Positions 16,685 through 25,009 of a DNA stretch of 64,000 bases are shown in pieces. This stretch comes from Rhizobium terricola (lineage in GTDB: Bacteria > Pseudomonadota > Alphaproteobacteria > Rhizobiales > Rhizobiaceae), in the NCBI RefSeq assembly GCF_012927355.1, contig NZ_JABBGK010000002.1, forward strand, positions 392,758 to 456,757, given 5' to 3'. A model generated the notes under the pieces. The model did no database searches. It was not told the origin of the DNA and saw only the letters and a list, made by a program, of their open reading frames with translations. How positions within the stretch are numbered: the stretch's first letter is position 1; each line of letters begins with the position of its first letter. A program made the translations under genes and the position numbers.

Positions 16685-16713
16685 ATAATTGACCGACCGG
16701 TCGGTCTATGCAA
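16685..16713 (-). promoter_or_regulatory. Candidate paaN promoter with the operator as spacer
   Basis: Read leftward, TTGCAT (16708-16713) and AATTAT (16685-16690) are 17 bp apart. The spacer is occupied almost exactly by the palindromic operator at 16691-16706. A repressor bound there would block this promoter. Confidence 0.4.
16691..16706. promoter_or_regulatory. Palindromic paa operator GACCGACCGGTCGGTC
   Basis: This is a perfect 16-bp palindrome in the divergent paaN/paaG promoter region, directly after TATAAT (16684-16689) on the plus strand. A 13/16 match lies before paaJ at 27284-27299. Symmetry, size and position fit a TetR-family (PaaR-like) repressor site that controls both paa transcription units. 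Confidence 0.6.
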
Positions 16714-16765
16714 GAACTTTTTTTGCGGCCCCGGGAAGATGTGGAGCGGGCCGAGGGAGAGAGCG

Positions 16766-17560
16766 ATGCACCAATCCGACACCGTTCTGGTGACGATGGA
16801 TCACGGCGTCTTGCGGCTGACTTTGAACCGCCCGGACAAACTCAATTCGTTCAATGAAGAGATGCACCTCGCCTTGCGGGCAGCACTTCAGCGCGCCCAT
16901 GACGATGCCGAAGTGCGCGCCGTCCTGCTCACCGGTGCGGGCCGCGGCTTCTCCGCCGGACAGGATCTCGGCGATCGCGACCCCCGCAAGGGCGGGCCGG
17001 CGCCCGATCTCGGACATACGCTCGAGACCTTCTACAATCCGACGCTTCGCCTGATCCGGTCACTGGAAAAGCCGGTGATCTGCGCGGTCAACGGCGTGGC
17101 GGCCGGCGCCGGCGCCAACATCGCCTTTGCCTGCGACATCGTGCTTGCGGCCCGTTCGGCGAAATTCATCCAGGCATTCTCGAAGATCGGTCTCATCCCG
17201 GACGCCGGCGGAAGCTGGAGCCTTGCGCGGATCCTCGGCGAACCGCGTGCCAAGGCGCTTGCCATGACGGCCGAACCGCTGATGGCCGAGCGTGCCGCCG
17301 AATGGGGCCTGATCTGGAAGGCCGTCGACGACGACCGCCTGATCGAGGATGCCGATGCGCTGGCGCGCTCGCTGGCCGAAGGCGCAACGAGGGGTTTGGG
17401 CCTCACCAAACGGCTGATCCAGGCGGCGGCCACAAACAGTCTCGACGCGCAACTCGACATGGAGCGCGACTGCCAGCGCGAAGCCGGTCGCACCGCCGAC
17501 TATGCCGAAGGCGTCACCGCCTTTCTCGAAAAGCGCAAACCGGAGTTTTCAGGCAAATGA
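16766..17560 (+). CDS. paaG: 2-(1,2-epoxy-1,2-dihydrophenyl)acetyl-CoA isomerase PaaG
   Basis: This is a 264-residue crotonase-fold protein. In the pathway it isomerises ring-1,2-epoxyphenylacetyl-CoA to the oxepin-CoA. Diagnostic features are GAGRGFSAGQDLGDRD near residue 60, the oxyanion loop VNGVAAGAGANIAFACD and FSKIGLIPDAGGSW, which carries the Asp characteristic of PaaG in place of the hydratase Glu. The ATG at 16766 follows GAGGGAGAGAG. Its stop overlaps the paaI start by ATGA. It is the first gene of the plus-strand paaG-paaI-paaK unit. Confidence 0.9.
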   Translation: MHQSDTVLVTMDHGVLRLTLNRPDKLNSFNEEMHLALRAALQRAHDDAEVRAVLLTGAGRGFSAGQDLGDRDPRKGGPAPDLGHTLETFYNPTLRLIRSLEKPVICAVNGVAAGAGANIAFACDIVLAARSAKFIQAFSKIGLIPDAGGSWSLARILGEPRAKALAMTAEPLMAERAAEWGLIWKAVDDDRLIEDADALARSLAEGATRGLGLTKRLIQAAATNSLDAQLDMERDCQREAGRTADYAEGVTAFLEKRKPEFSGK

Positions 17561-17994
17561 CCATGAACGCTCAGGAAATGGCAGAAGCCTGCGCCAAGGC
17601 CATGTGGGATCTCGACACCGCGTCGCAGGAACTCGGGATGCGCATCGAACGGATTGCGCCCGGCGAAGCAGTGCTGTCGATGGAAATCACCCGGGCGATG
17701 TCCAACGGCCACGGCAATTGCCACGGCGGCTACATCTTCACGCTTGCAGACAGCGCCTTTGCCTTTGCCTGCAACGGCTACAATCAACTGACCGTCGCGC
17801 AGGGCTGTTCGATCACCTATGTTAATCCCGGGAGGATCGGGGATCGGTTGACGGCGCAGGCGCGCGAGCTCTCTCGCCGCGGGCGCTCAGGTATATACGA
17901 CATCAGCATTTCAAATCAGAACGGCGACACCATCGCGGAATTCCGCGGCCTGTCGCGGACGGTCAAGGGCACCCATCTGCCCGAACCGGCCTGA
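17557..17994 (+). CDS. paaI: Hydroxyphenylacetyl-CoA thioesterase PaaI
   Basis: This is a 145-residue hot-dog-fold thioesterase. The PaaI motif GNCHGGYIFTLADSAFAFACN near residue 50 contains the HGG turn and the catalytic Asp. SITYVNPGRIGDRLTAQARE follows, as in family members. In the pathway it hydrolyses dead-end CoA thioesters and so recycles CoA when ring oxidation stalls. The ATG at 17557 overlaps the paaG stop, and ATG 17563 is an alternative. Confidence 0.9.
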   Translation: MTMNAQEMAEACAKAMWDLDTASQELGMRIERIAPGEAVLSMEITRAMSNGHGNCHGGYIFTLADSAFAFACNGYNQLTVAQGCSITYVNPGRIGDRLTAQARELSRRGRSGIYDISISNQNGDTIAEFRGLSRTVKGTHLPEPA

Positions 17995-18021
17995 ACCACC
18001 ATGCATTCCAGGGAGGAAATC

Positions 18022-19332
18022 ATGCTCGACTTCGTCACCCGACCGCAGAATCTCGACCCGATCGAAATCGCCTCGCGCGATGAAATCTCAGCGCTTCAGT
18101 TCCATCGGATGAAGCGCTCGCTGAAGCACTCCTACGAGAATTCGCCGTTCTACCGTAAACGCTTCGACGAGCACGGCGTCCACCCCGAAGATCTGAAGAC
18201 GCTTGCGGATCTGTCGAAGTTCCCCTTCACCACCAAGACCGACCTGCGCGACACCTATCCCTTCGGCATGTTCGCCGTCCCGCGCGAGAAACTGGTGCGC
18301 ATCCACGGCTCGTCCGGCACCACCGGCAAGCCGACCGTGGTCGGCTACACCAAACACGACATTGATGTCTGGGCCGACGTGGTGGCCCGCTCGATCCGTG
18401 CCTCCGGCGGTCGGCCGGGCGACATCGTGCATATCGCCTACGGCTACGGCCTGTTCACCGGCGGTCTCGGCGCGCATTACGGCGCAGAGCGGCTCGGCTG
18501 CACGGTCGTGCCGATCTCGGGCGGCATGACAGAGCGGCAGGTCACGCTGATGAACGACTTCAAGCCGCGCATCATCATGGTCACGCCTTCCTACATGCTC
18601 TCTATCCTCGACGAGTTCCGCCGCCAGGGAATCGATCCCCGCGAAAGCTCGATCCAGGTCGGCATCTTCGGCGCGGAGCCGTGGACCAATGCGATGCGCA
18701 GCGAGATCGAACAGGCCTTCAACATGCACGCGGTCGACATCTACGGTCTATCGGAGGTGATGGGACCGGGCGTCGCCAACGAATGCGTCGAGACCAAGGA
18801 CGGGCTGCATGTCTGGGAAGACCATTTCTACCCGGAGATCATCGACCCGGTCACCGGTGCCGTACTGCCCGATGGTGAACTCGGCGAACTGGTGTTCACG
18901 ACGCTGACCAAGGAAGGCCTGCCGATGGTGCGCTACCGCACCCGCGACCTGACCCGCCTGCTGCCCGGCACGGCGCGCTCGATGCGGCGCATTGAGAAGA
19001 TCACCGGCCGAAGCGACGACATGATCATCTTGCGCGGCGTCAACGTCTTCCCGACACAGATCGAAGAACAGATCCTCAAATGCGCAGGCCTTGCCCCGCA
19101 TTTCCAGATCGAGCTCTCCCGCGCCGGCCGCTTGGACAACATGACCGTCCACGTCGAATGCGCGGCCGGCAGCACGGACGAGGCGGCCAGGGCGCATTCC
19201 GCGAAGGAACTCGCCCATCACATCAAGAGCGTGGTGGGGATCAGCACGAAGATCGAGGTCAAGGACCCGAACGCGATCGCGCGATCGGAGGGCAAGGCCA
19301 AGCGTGTGGTGGACAACCGCCCGAAGACCTGA
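18022..19332 (+). CDS. paaK: Phenylacetate-CoA ligase PaaK
   Basis: This is a 436-residue member of the adenylate-forming superfamily. It performs the entry step, making phenylacetyl-CoA from phenylacetate, ATP and CoA. Motifs are the P-loop SSGTTGKPTVVGYT, YGYGLFTGGLGAHYGAERLG, DIYGLSEVMGPGVANEC and the C-terminal hinge RTRDLTRLLPGTA followed by ITGRSDDMIILRGVNVFPTQIE. The ATG at 18022 has AGGGAGG 6 bp upstream, while the in-frame ATG at 18001 lacks a site. It ends the paaG-paaI-paaK unit. Confidence 0.93.
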   Translation: MLDFVTRPQNLDPIEIASRDEISALQFHRMKRSLKHSYENSPFYRKRFDEHGVHPEDLKTLADLSKFPFTTKTDLRDTYPFGMFAVPREKLVRIHGSSGTTGKPTVVGYTKHDIDVWADVVARSIRASGGRPGDIVHIAYGYGLFTGGLGAHYGAERLGCTVVPISGGMTERQVTLMNDFKPRIIMVTPSYMLSILDEFRRQGIDPRESSIQVGIFGAEPWTNAMRSEIEQAFNMHAVDIYGLSEVMGPGVANECVETKDGLHVWEDHFYPEIIDPVTGAVLPDGELGELVFTTLTKEGLPMVRYRTRDLTRLLPGTARSMRRIEKITGRSDDMIILRGVNVFPTQIEEQILKCAGLAPHFQIELSRAGRLDNMTVHVECAAGSTDEAARAHSAKELAHHIKSVVGISTKIEVKDPNAIARSEGKAKRVVDNRPKT

Positions 19333-19342
19333 CGGGTCACCC

Positions 19343-19391
19343 GTGACAGGACAAGGGCACTCGATATATTTAGGCGGGGCAAATATGCCCC
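19343..19391 (+). promoter_or_regulatory. Candidate tetR promoter with palindrome GGGGCA-N4-TGCCCC
   Basis: GTGACA (19343-19348) and TATATT (19365-19370), spaced 16 bp, could be a promoter for the TetR gene inside the paaK-tetR gap. The dyad GGGGCA/TGCCCC (19376-19391) covers the expected start point. It may be an autoregulatory operator, or a short hairpin ending the paaK message. Confidence 0.35.
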
Positions 19392-19427
19392 CTCTCATAG
19401 CTGTGCGACAGGCACGAAAGTGGAACG

Positions 19428-20027
19428 ATGGCTCGAACCCGGGCGACAGATTTTGACGAAAAACGCCGCGGCATTCTCGATCATGCGGCGGCAGTCTTCG
19501 CTGAACAGGGCATGGAGAAGGCTTCCATGTCCCAGATCGCGAGCTTTTGTGCGGTCTCGAAATCCTTGCTCTATCACTACTATCCGAGCAAGGATGCGCT
19601 GATCTATGCGATCATCATCACCCATCTCGAGGAGCTCGACGAGGCGATCGAGATGGCGGACGTGCCGGACGAGGCACCGGAAAAACGGCTTCGCCGGCTG
19701 GTCGGCGCGGTGCTCGAAAACTATCGCGGCGCCGACAACCAACACAAGGTCCAGCTCAATGCGACCTCCGCCCTCTCCGACGAGCAGAAGGCCGGCATCA
19801 CAGCGGTCGAGCGCCGTATCGTGCGGCATTTCTCAAGTCTGCTGAAGGAAATCAATCCCCAGCTGGACAGCAAGGAGCGGCCATTGCTGATGCCGGTGAC
19901 CATGTCACTGTTCGGCATGATGAACTGGGTCTACATGTGGTTCCGCGACGGCGGCCGCATCAGCCGCGAGGATTATGCCGACGTGGCGACGACCCTGATC
20001 CTTGAGGGAATAAAAGCGGTTCGCTGA
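19428..20027 (+). CDS. TetR family regulator (PaaR candidate)
   Basis: This is a 199-residue TetR protein. The helix-turn-helix (about residues 15-60) reads ILDHAAAVFAEQGMEKASMS, then QIASFCAVSKSLLYHYYPSKDAL. The C-terminal helical part probably binds a CoA thioester, and phenylacetyl-CoA would be the natural ligand. It lies 95 bp after paaK in the same direction and converges on paaZ across a terminator. Together with the TetR protein at 28455-29063 it is a candidate to bind the shared paa operator. Sequence alone does not settle which one does. Confidence 0.8.
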   Translation: MARTRATDFDEKRRGILDHAAAVFAEQGMEKASMSQIASFCAVSKSLLYHYYPSKDALIYAIIITHLEELDEAIEMADVPDEAPEKRLRRLVGAVLENYRGADNQHKVQLNATSALSDEQKAGITAVERRIVRHFSSLLKEINPQLDSKERPLLMPVTMSLFGMMNWVYMWFRDGGRISREDYADVATTLILEGIKAVR

Positions 20028-20077
20028 GCCTTTTCCACCTGCTCATCCAAGGCCTTTGCCTTCTCTACTTCCTAGCT

Positions 20078-20118
20078 GAACGGCGGCCTCGATCCTCTCG
20101 GGGCCGCCGTTCCATTTT
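20078..20118. terminator. Terminator between convergent tetR and paaZ
   Basis: GAACGGCGGCC (20078-20088) and GGCCGCCGTTC (20102-20112) form an 11-bp perfect stem with a 13-nt loop. CATTTTG follows on the plus strand. It probably ends tetR transcription and may also stop paaZ readthrough. Confidence 0.6.
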
Positions 20119-20122
20119 GTCG

Positions 20123-22186
20123 TCACTGCGCCTTCCAGGTCTTTGCGACCATGGTCAGCACATCGTATTGCGCCACGACCGCATCGTCCTGCTTGGTCAC
20201 CTGGCAATCCCAGCGCACCTCGCCGTGCTCGGCATTGATCCGCGGGTTGATTTCCTTGCAGGTCAGGCGGACCTTAAGGGCATCGCCGGGATAGACGGGG
20301 GTCAGCAGGCGCAGATTGTCGACGCCATAGTTGGCAAGCACCGGACCCGGATCCGGATCGACGAACAGGCCGGCTGCAAACGAGACGATCAGGTAGCCGT
20401 GGGCGACCCGTCCCTCGAAGAAGGGATTGGCCTTGGCGGCCGCCTCGTCCATGTGGGCGTAGAACGTGTCGCCGGTGAAATGGGCGAAATGCTCGATGTC
20501 TTCGAGCGTCACCATGCGGCTGGCTGTCACGATCTGGTCGCCGATCTTCAGTTCGGCCAGCGACTTGCGGAACGGGTGAACGCTGGTATCTGCGGCGCCC
20601 GCGCCTTCGAGCCAGCGGCCCGTGACCGCGGACAGAAGGCGCGGCGTTCCCTGGACCGCAGTGCGCTGCATGTAGTGCTTGACGCCACGCATGCCGCCCA
20701 TTTCCTCGCCGCCGCCGGCGCGGCCCGGGCCACCATGCACCAGTCCCGCAAGCGGTGACCCGTGGCCGGTCGAGCTCTTGGCCGAGGCGCGGTTGCCGAT
20801 CAGGATACGACCGTGATACGGCGCCATGCCGATCACCATCTCTTCGGCAACCCGCGGATCGTTGGTGAAGACGGAAGCGGCGAGCGAACCCTTGCCCTTC
20901 TGGGCGAGGGCGATGGCTTCGTCGAGCCCGTCATAGGGCATCACGGTCGACACCGGACCGAAGGCCTCGACGTCATGGACAGCGTTGGCCGTAAAGGGCT
21001 TGTCGCAATAGAGCAGCACCGGATTGAGGAAGGCGCCCTTGTCGGCGTCACCGGAGTGGATGCGGACATTGGCCGGGTCGCCGGCGACGATCTCCGCGTC
21101 GGCCGACAGGTCGCGGATGCGCTCGCGGACTTCGTCGCGCTGGGCAAGGCTCGCCAGCGGACCCATGCGTACGCCCTCGTCGGAAGGGTTGCCGAGCGTC
21201 GTCTTGGCAAGACGGTCGCCCAGCGCTTCGACCAAGGCCTGGACATGGGCCTTCGGCGCGATCACGCGGCGGATCGCCGTGCACTTCTGACCCGCTTTCG
21301 AGGTCATCTCGCGCGCGACTTCCTTGACGAACAGGTCGAATTCCTCGGTGCCCGGGCCGGCATCCGGCCCGAGGATCGATGCATTGAGGCTGTCGGCTTC
21401 CATGGTGAAGCGCACCGAATTGGCAACGACCGCAGGATGCGACTTGAGCTTGCGGCCGGTCCAGGCCGAGCCGGTGAAAGTAACGGCATCCTGTCCCTCG
21501 ACATGGTCGAGCAGGTCGCCGACCGAACCGGAAACAAGCTGCAATGCTCCTTCCGGCAGGATGCCGGTCTCGATGATCCGCCGGACCACGAGTTCGGTCA
21601 AATAGGCGGTCTGGCTGGCGGGCTTGACCAGCGACGGCATACCGGCGATCAGCGTCGGGGCGATCTTTTCCAGCATGCCCCAGACCGGGAAGTTGAAGGC
21701 GTTGATGTGCACCGCGATGCCATGCAGCGGAGTGAGAATATGCTGGGCGGAGAAGCTGTTGTCCTTGGACAGCAGTTCGACGTCGCCATCGATCAGGACG
21801 CGGGTGTTCGGCAGTTCGCGGCGGCCCTTCGAAGAATAGGACAGCATGGTGCCGATCCCGCCTTCGATGTCGACCCAGCCGTCGGCACGCGTGGCACCGG
21901 TGAAGGCGCTCTCGAGATAAAACTCTTCCTTGATGTCCATCAGGACCTGGCCGAGGGACTTCAGCATCTGCGCGCGTTCATGGAAGGACAGGGCGCGCAG
22001 CTTCGGACCGCCAACCTCGCGGCCATAGGCGAGCGCCGCCGCGAAATCGATGCCGGTCGAGTCGATGAATGCGACCGGATTGCCCGTCGAGGCGTCGAGC
22101 AAGGGAACGCCCTGCTTTTCGCCGGGTGTCCAGCGGCCGCAGACATAGCTTTCGAGACGGCGCGGAACGCGAGCCGAAACATTCAT
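20123..22186 (-). CDS. paaZ: Bifunctional oxepin-CoA hydrolase / 3-oxo-5,6-dehydrosuberyl-CoA semialdehyde dehydrogenase PaaZ
   Basis: This is a 687-residue two-domain ring-opening enzyme of normal family length. The N-terminal aldehyde dehydrogenase (about 1-520) includes AVHINAFNFPVWGMLEKIAP, VTFTGSAWTGRKLKSH and the nucleophile segment SKAGQKCTAIRRVI. The C-terminal MaoC/R-hydratase domain (about 545-685) has FAHFTGDTFYAHMDEAAAK and FEGRVAHGYLI, with the Asp/His hydratase pair. It opens oxepin-CoA and oxidises the semialdehyde. It is the last gene of the paaJ-ABCDE-Z operon. Confidence 0.93.
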   Translation of the reverse strand: MNVSARVPRRLESYVCGRWTPGEKQGVPLLDASTGNPVAFIDSTGIDFAAALAYGREVGGPKLRALSFHERAQMLKSLGQVLMDIKEEFYLESAFTGATRADGWVDIEGGIGTMLSYSSKGRRELPNTRVLIDGDVELLSKDNSFSAQHILTPLHGIAVHINAFNFPVWGMLEKIAPTLIAGMPSLVKPASQTAYLTELVVRRIIETGILPEGALQLVSGSVGDLLDHVEGQDAVTFTGSAWTGRKLKSHPAVVANSVRFTMEADSLNASILGPDAGPGTEEFDLFVKEVAREMTSKAGQKCTAIRRVIAPKAHVQALVEALGDRLAKTTLGNPSDEGVRMGPLASLAQRDEVRERIRDLSADAEIVAGDPANVRIHSGDADKGAFLNPVLLYCDKPFTANAVHDVEAFGPVSTVMPYDGLDEAIALAQKGKGSLAASVFTNDPRVAEEMVIGMAPYHGRILIGNRASAKSSTGHGSPLAGLVHGGPGRAGGGEEMGGMRGVKHYMQRTAVQGTPRLLSAVTGRWLEGAGAADTSVHPFRKSLAELKIGDQIVTASRMVTLEDIEHFAHFTGDTFYAHMDEAAAKANPFFEGRVAHGYLIVSFAAGLFVDPDPGPVLANYGVDNLRLLTPVYPGDALKVRLTCKEINPRINAEHGEVRWDCQVTKQDDAVVAQYDVLTMVAKTWKAQ

Positions 22187-22223
22187 GAAGTCATCCTTCC
22201 TGGATCGGTTTATTCAGTGCGGT

Positions 22224-22247
22224 CGGCGGGGCGCGATGGCCCCGCCG
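22224..22247 (-). promoter_or_regulatory. Hairpin between paaE and paaZ
   Basis: CGGCGGGGC (22224-22232) and GCCCCGCCG (22239-22247) form a perfect 9-bp stem with loop GCGATG in the 70-bp gap. There is no T-run. It is likely a stability element or partial attenuator. Confidence 0.5.
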
Positions 22248-22256
22248 CCTGGGAGG

Positions 22257-23333
22257 TTATTCGTCGTAGGAGAGCACGACCTTTTCGGTCAGCGGGTGAC
22301 ACTGGCAGGTCAGCACGTAACCGGCCTCGACCTCGTAGTCTTCGAGCGCATGGTTGGTGTCCATCTCGACCTCGCCTTCCAGCACCTTCGCCCGGCAGGT
22401 GGAGCAGACGCCCGCCTTGCAGGAGAAGGGCGCGTCCATGCTCTGGGCGATTGCCGCCTCGAGTATGCTCACGCCATGCTTGGGCATGTTGAAGGTCCGG
22501 GTCGTGCCGTCGAGCGTGATGGTCGCCTCGACCACGGCCGCGGCCTCCTCGGCGCTGACCGAGGCGACGCGGTTCTTGGCGCGGCCCGGCTGGCCCGAGA
22601 CGAACAGCTCGAACTTGATCTGGTCGTCCTTCAGCCCGTGAGCCTTGAGGCTCGCGACGATGGTCAGCATCATCGGCTCGGGGCCGCAGATGAAGGCAGC
22701 GTCGACCGACTTCGGATCGATCCAGGTGCTAAACAGCGCAGAGAGCTTGTTTTCGTCGAGACGACCGGTGAACAGGTCGATCTCCTGCACTTCGCTTTCC
22801 AGCACATGCAGAACGGAGAAGCGGCCGAGATAGGTGTTCTTCAGATCCTCCAGTTCCTCGCGGAACATGATCGAGTTGATCTGGCGGTTGGCATAGACCA
22901 GCGTGAACTGGGACTTCGGCTCGCGGGCAAGCACCGTCTTGATGATCGACAGCAGCGGCGTGATGCCGGAACCGCCGGCGAAACCGAGATACTGCTTCCC
23001 GGCAGCCGGGTCGATATCCATGTAGAAGCGACCCATGGGTGGCATGGCCTCGATCACATCGCCCGGCGCCAGATTGCCATTGGCCCAGTTGCTGAAGGCG
23101 CCGCCGTCGACGCGCTTGATGCCGACCTTGAGAACGCCCTCGTCCTTGCCGGCACAGATCGAGTAGGAGCGGCGCAGTTCCTCTCCCTCGAAATCGCGGC
23201 GGAAGGTCAGGTACTGGCCCTGGGTGAAGTCGAATGCGGCGCGATCCTCCTCGCGCGGCTTGAGTGTCACGACGACCGCGTCACGGGTCTCGTGGCGGAT
23301 GTCGGTCACGGTCAGGGGATGGAAACGTGCCAT
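22257..23333 (-). CDS. paaE: Phenylacetyl-CoA 1,2-epoxidase reductase subunit PaaE
   Basis: This is a 358-residue reductase that passes electrons from NAD(P)H to the PaaA di-iron centre. The flavin domain has ELRRSYSICAGKDEG, and the pyridine-nucleotide domain has GFAGGSGITPLLSIIKTVL and FICGPEPMM. The C-terminal plant-type [2Fe-2S] domain has CKAGVCSTCRAKVLEG with a distal Cys in YVLTCQCHP. The order flavin-NAD-ferredoxin is that of PaaE. It starts 20 bp after paaD. Confidence 0.93.
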   Translation of the reverse strand: MARFHPLTVTDIRHETRDAVVVTLKPREEDRAAFDFTQGQYLTFRRDFEGEELRRSYSICAGKDEGVLKVGIKRVDGGAFSNWANGNLAPGDVIEAMPPMGRFYMDIDPAAGKQYLGFAGGSGITPLLSIIKTVLAREPKSQFTLVYANRQINSIMFREELEDLKNTYLGRFSVLHVLESEVQEIDLFTGRLDENKLSALFSTWIDPKSVDAAFICGPEPMMLTIVASLKAHGLKDDQIKFELFVSGQPGRAKNRVASVSAEEAAAVVEATITLDGTTRTFNMPKHGVSILEAAIAQSMDAPFSCKAGVCSTCRAKVLEGEVEMDTNHALEDYEVEAGYVLTCQCHPLTEKVVLSYDE

Positions 23334-23353
23334 GAGTTATGTCCTCCGCATCC

Positions 23354-23875
23354 TCAGATGCACTTGAAATAGTCGAAGGGTTCCAGGCAGTCGCGGCATC
23401 GATAGCTCGCCTTGCAGGGCGTCGAGCCGAACTGGCTGACTTTCTCTGTCTTCATCGAGCCGCACCGCGGACAGGCGACTTCAAGGTTCGATCCGGCGAG
23501 CCGGTTGACCCGGGCAATCAGCCGACCGTCGGCAGCCGAGCCATCGATCGGCGGAGCAATGCCATAGGCGCGAAGCTTGTCGCGCCCCTCGGCACTGATC
23601 CAATCCGTCGTCCAGGCGGGCGACAACCGTCGTTCGAGGCGCAGCTTCTCGATGCCGTGACCTTTCAGGGCCGTCTCGATATCGAGATTGATCACCGTCG
23701 TCGCCGGACAGCCCGAATAGGTCGGGGTCACGGCGACGACGAGTGTGTCGCCGTCCCAGGAGACGTCACGGATGATGCCGAGATCGGTCAGGCTGATGAC
23801 CGGGACCTCCGGATCCGGCACTTCGCTCAGCCAGCGCCAGACCTCTTCAGTTGCGGGCAGTGTGCTGGCATCCAT
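23354..23875 (-). CDS. paaD: Phenylacetate degradation protein PaaD (Fe-S assembly type)
   Basis: This is a 173-residue protein required for function of the PaaABCE epoxidase, probably through metal-centre maturation. The N-terminal MIP18/DUF59-like domain has VPDPEVPVISLTDLGIIRDV and TPTYSGCPATTVI. The C-terminal part is cysteine-rich (VACPRCGS, PCKASYRCRDCLEP and a terminal FKCI) and fits a metal-binding site. It lies between paaC (10 bp) and paaE (20 bp). Confidence 0.9.
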   Translation of the reverse strand: MDASTLPATEEVWRWLSEVPDPEVPVISLTDLGIIRDVSWDGDTLVVAVTPTYSGCPATTVINLDIETALKGHGIEKLRLERRLSPAWTTDWISAEGRDKLRAYGIAPPIDGSAADGRLIARVNRLAGSNLEVACPRCGSMKTEKVSQFGSTPCKASYRCRDCLEPFDYFKCI

Positions 23876-23885
23876 GGCGCGAACC

Positions 23886-24662
23886 TCACCAGACCGAGTT
23901 CGGATAGGCCCGCTGCAGGAACTGCATGTCCGCGAGGATGTAGCCGAGATGCTCGGTGTGGATCCCGCGCTTGCCGCCCTTGTGCTGGTAGCTGCCTTCG
24001 GGAACGACGAGTGTCGCTTCTGCGAGCACTTCGCCGACGGAACGGTCCCATGCCGCTCTCAATGCCGAGGGAAGCGGGGCGATACCCGCTGCGGCGACCG
24101 CCTCATCGGCGGAATCCGCCAGGAACATCTCCGCGGTGTAGGGCCAGAGATCATCGAGCGCCTTCTGCATGCGGCGATGGCTTTCCTCGGTTCCGTCGCC
24201 GAGACGGATGACGAGGTCTGCCGAGCGTTCGAAGTGGTAGGACACTTCCTTCAGCGCCTTCTGGGCGATTTCCGCCACACGCGGATCGCTTGAGGCGACG
24301 AGCGCCCTCAGCATCTCGATGTGATAGGCATCAAACAGGAACTGCCGCATCAGCGTCTTGCCGAAGTCGCCATTGGGGCGCTCGACGAGGAGCACGTTGC
24401 GGAAGGCGGCCGCGTCCCGCAGGTAGGCGAGATTATCGGCGCTGCGTCCCTTGCCCTCGACCTCGCCCGCCAGGCCGAGCCAGAACTGTGTCTGGCCGAT
24501 CAGGTCGAGCGCCGTGTTGGCAAGCGCAATGTCCTCCTCGAGCACGGGCGAGTGCCCGCACCATTCGGAAACGCGGTGCCCGAGGATCAGCGTATTGTCT
24601 CCCATTCTCAGGAGCCATTCGAAGAATGCGGCCGGATCGACCGCCGGGATCGCGGTCGCCAT
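23886..24662 (-). CDS. paaC: Phenylacetyl-CoA 1,2-epoxidase structural subunit PaaC
   Basis: This is a 258-residue helical ferritin-like protein. It is the non-catalytic partner of PaaA in the monooxygenase core. Family features include LRMGDNTLILGHRVSEWCGH, YLRDAAAFRNVLLVERPNGDFG and SYHFERSADLVIRLGDGTEES. The ATG at 24662 overlaps the paaB stop as TGATG, indicating translational coupling. A GTG lies one codon upstream. Confidence 0.92.
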   Translation of the reverse strand: MATAIPAVDPAAFFEWLLRMGDNTLILGHRVSEWCGHSPVLEEDIALANTALDLIGQTQFWLGLAGEVEGKGRSADNLAYLRDAAAFRNVLLVERPNGDFGKTLMRQFLFDAYHIEMLRALVASSDPRVAEIAQKALKEVSYHFERSADLVIRLGDGTEESHRRMQKALDDLWPYTAEMFLADSADEAVAAAGIAPLPSALRAAWDRSVGEVLAEATLVVPEGSYQHKGGKRGIHTEHLGYILADMQFLQRAYPNSVW

Positions 24663-24946
24663 CACATGTGCCCCACTTCAGCCGGGATGTCGAAGAAGGT
24701 CGGATGACGATAGACCTTGGCGTTCGACGGCTCGAACAGCGGCCCCTTTTCCGACGGCGAGGACGCGGTGATGTCGACCGACTTCACCACCCAGATCGAC
24801 ACGCCTTCGTTGCGACGGGTGTAGACGTCGCGGGCGTTGCGGATCGCCATCTCGGCGTCCGGGGCATGCAGGCTGCCGACATGGCGATGGTTGAGGCCAT
24901 GTTGACCGCGGATAAAGACTTCCCAAAGGGGCCATTCGCTGGACAT
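24662..24946 (-). CDS. paaB: Phenylacetyl-CoA 1,2-epoxidase subunit PaaB
   Basis: This is a 94-residue small bridging subunit of the epoxidase. It starts MSSEWPLWEVFIRGQHGLNH and contains VGSLHAPDAEMAIRNARDVY followed by TRRNEGVSIWVV, both typical of PaaB. The ATG at 24946 is preferred over an in-frame start five codons upstream. It is separated from paaA by 63 bp with a strong hairpin, and it is coupled to paaC. Confidence 0.92.
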   Translation of the reverse strand: MSSEWPLWEVFIRGQHGLNHRHVGSLHAPDAEMAIRNARDVYTRRNEGVSIWVVKSVDITASSPSEKGPLFEPSNAKVYRHPTFFDIPAEVGHM

Positions 24947-24975
24947 TGCTATTCCTCCCAAGTTCAGGTGACGGA

Positions 24976-24998
24976 CGGGAGCGGGTGCGCCGCTCCCG
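24976..24998 (-). promoter_or_regulatory. Hairpin between paaA and paaB
   Basis: CGGGAGCGG (24976-24984) and CCGCTCCCG (24990-24998) pair perfectly around GTGCG, just after the paaA stop. There is no T-run. It may protect the paaA message and raise the amount of catalytic subunit. Confidence 0.5.
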
Positions 24999-25009
24999 AA
25001 TTGGATCGA

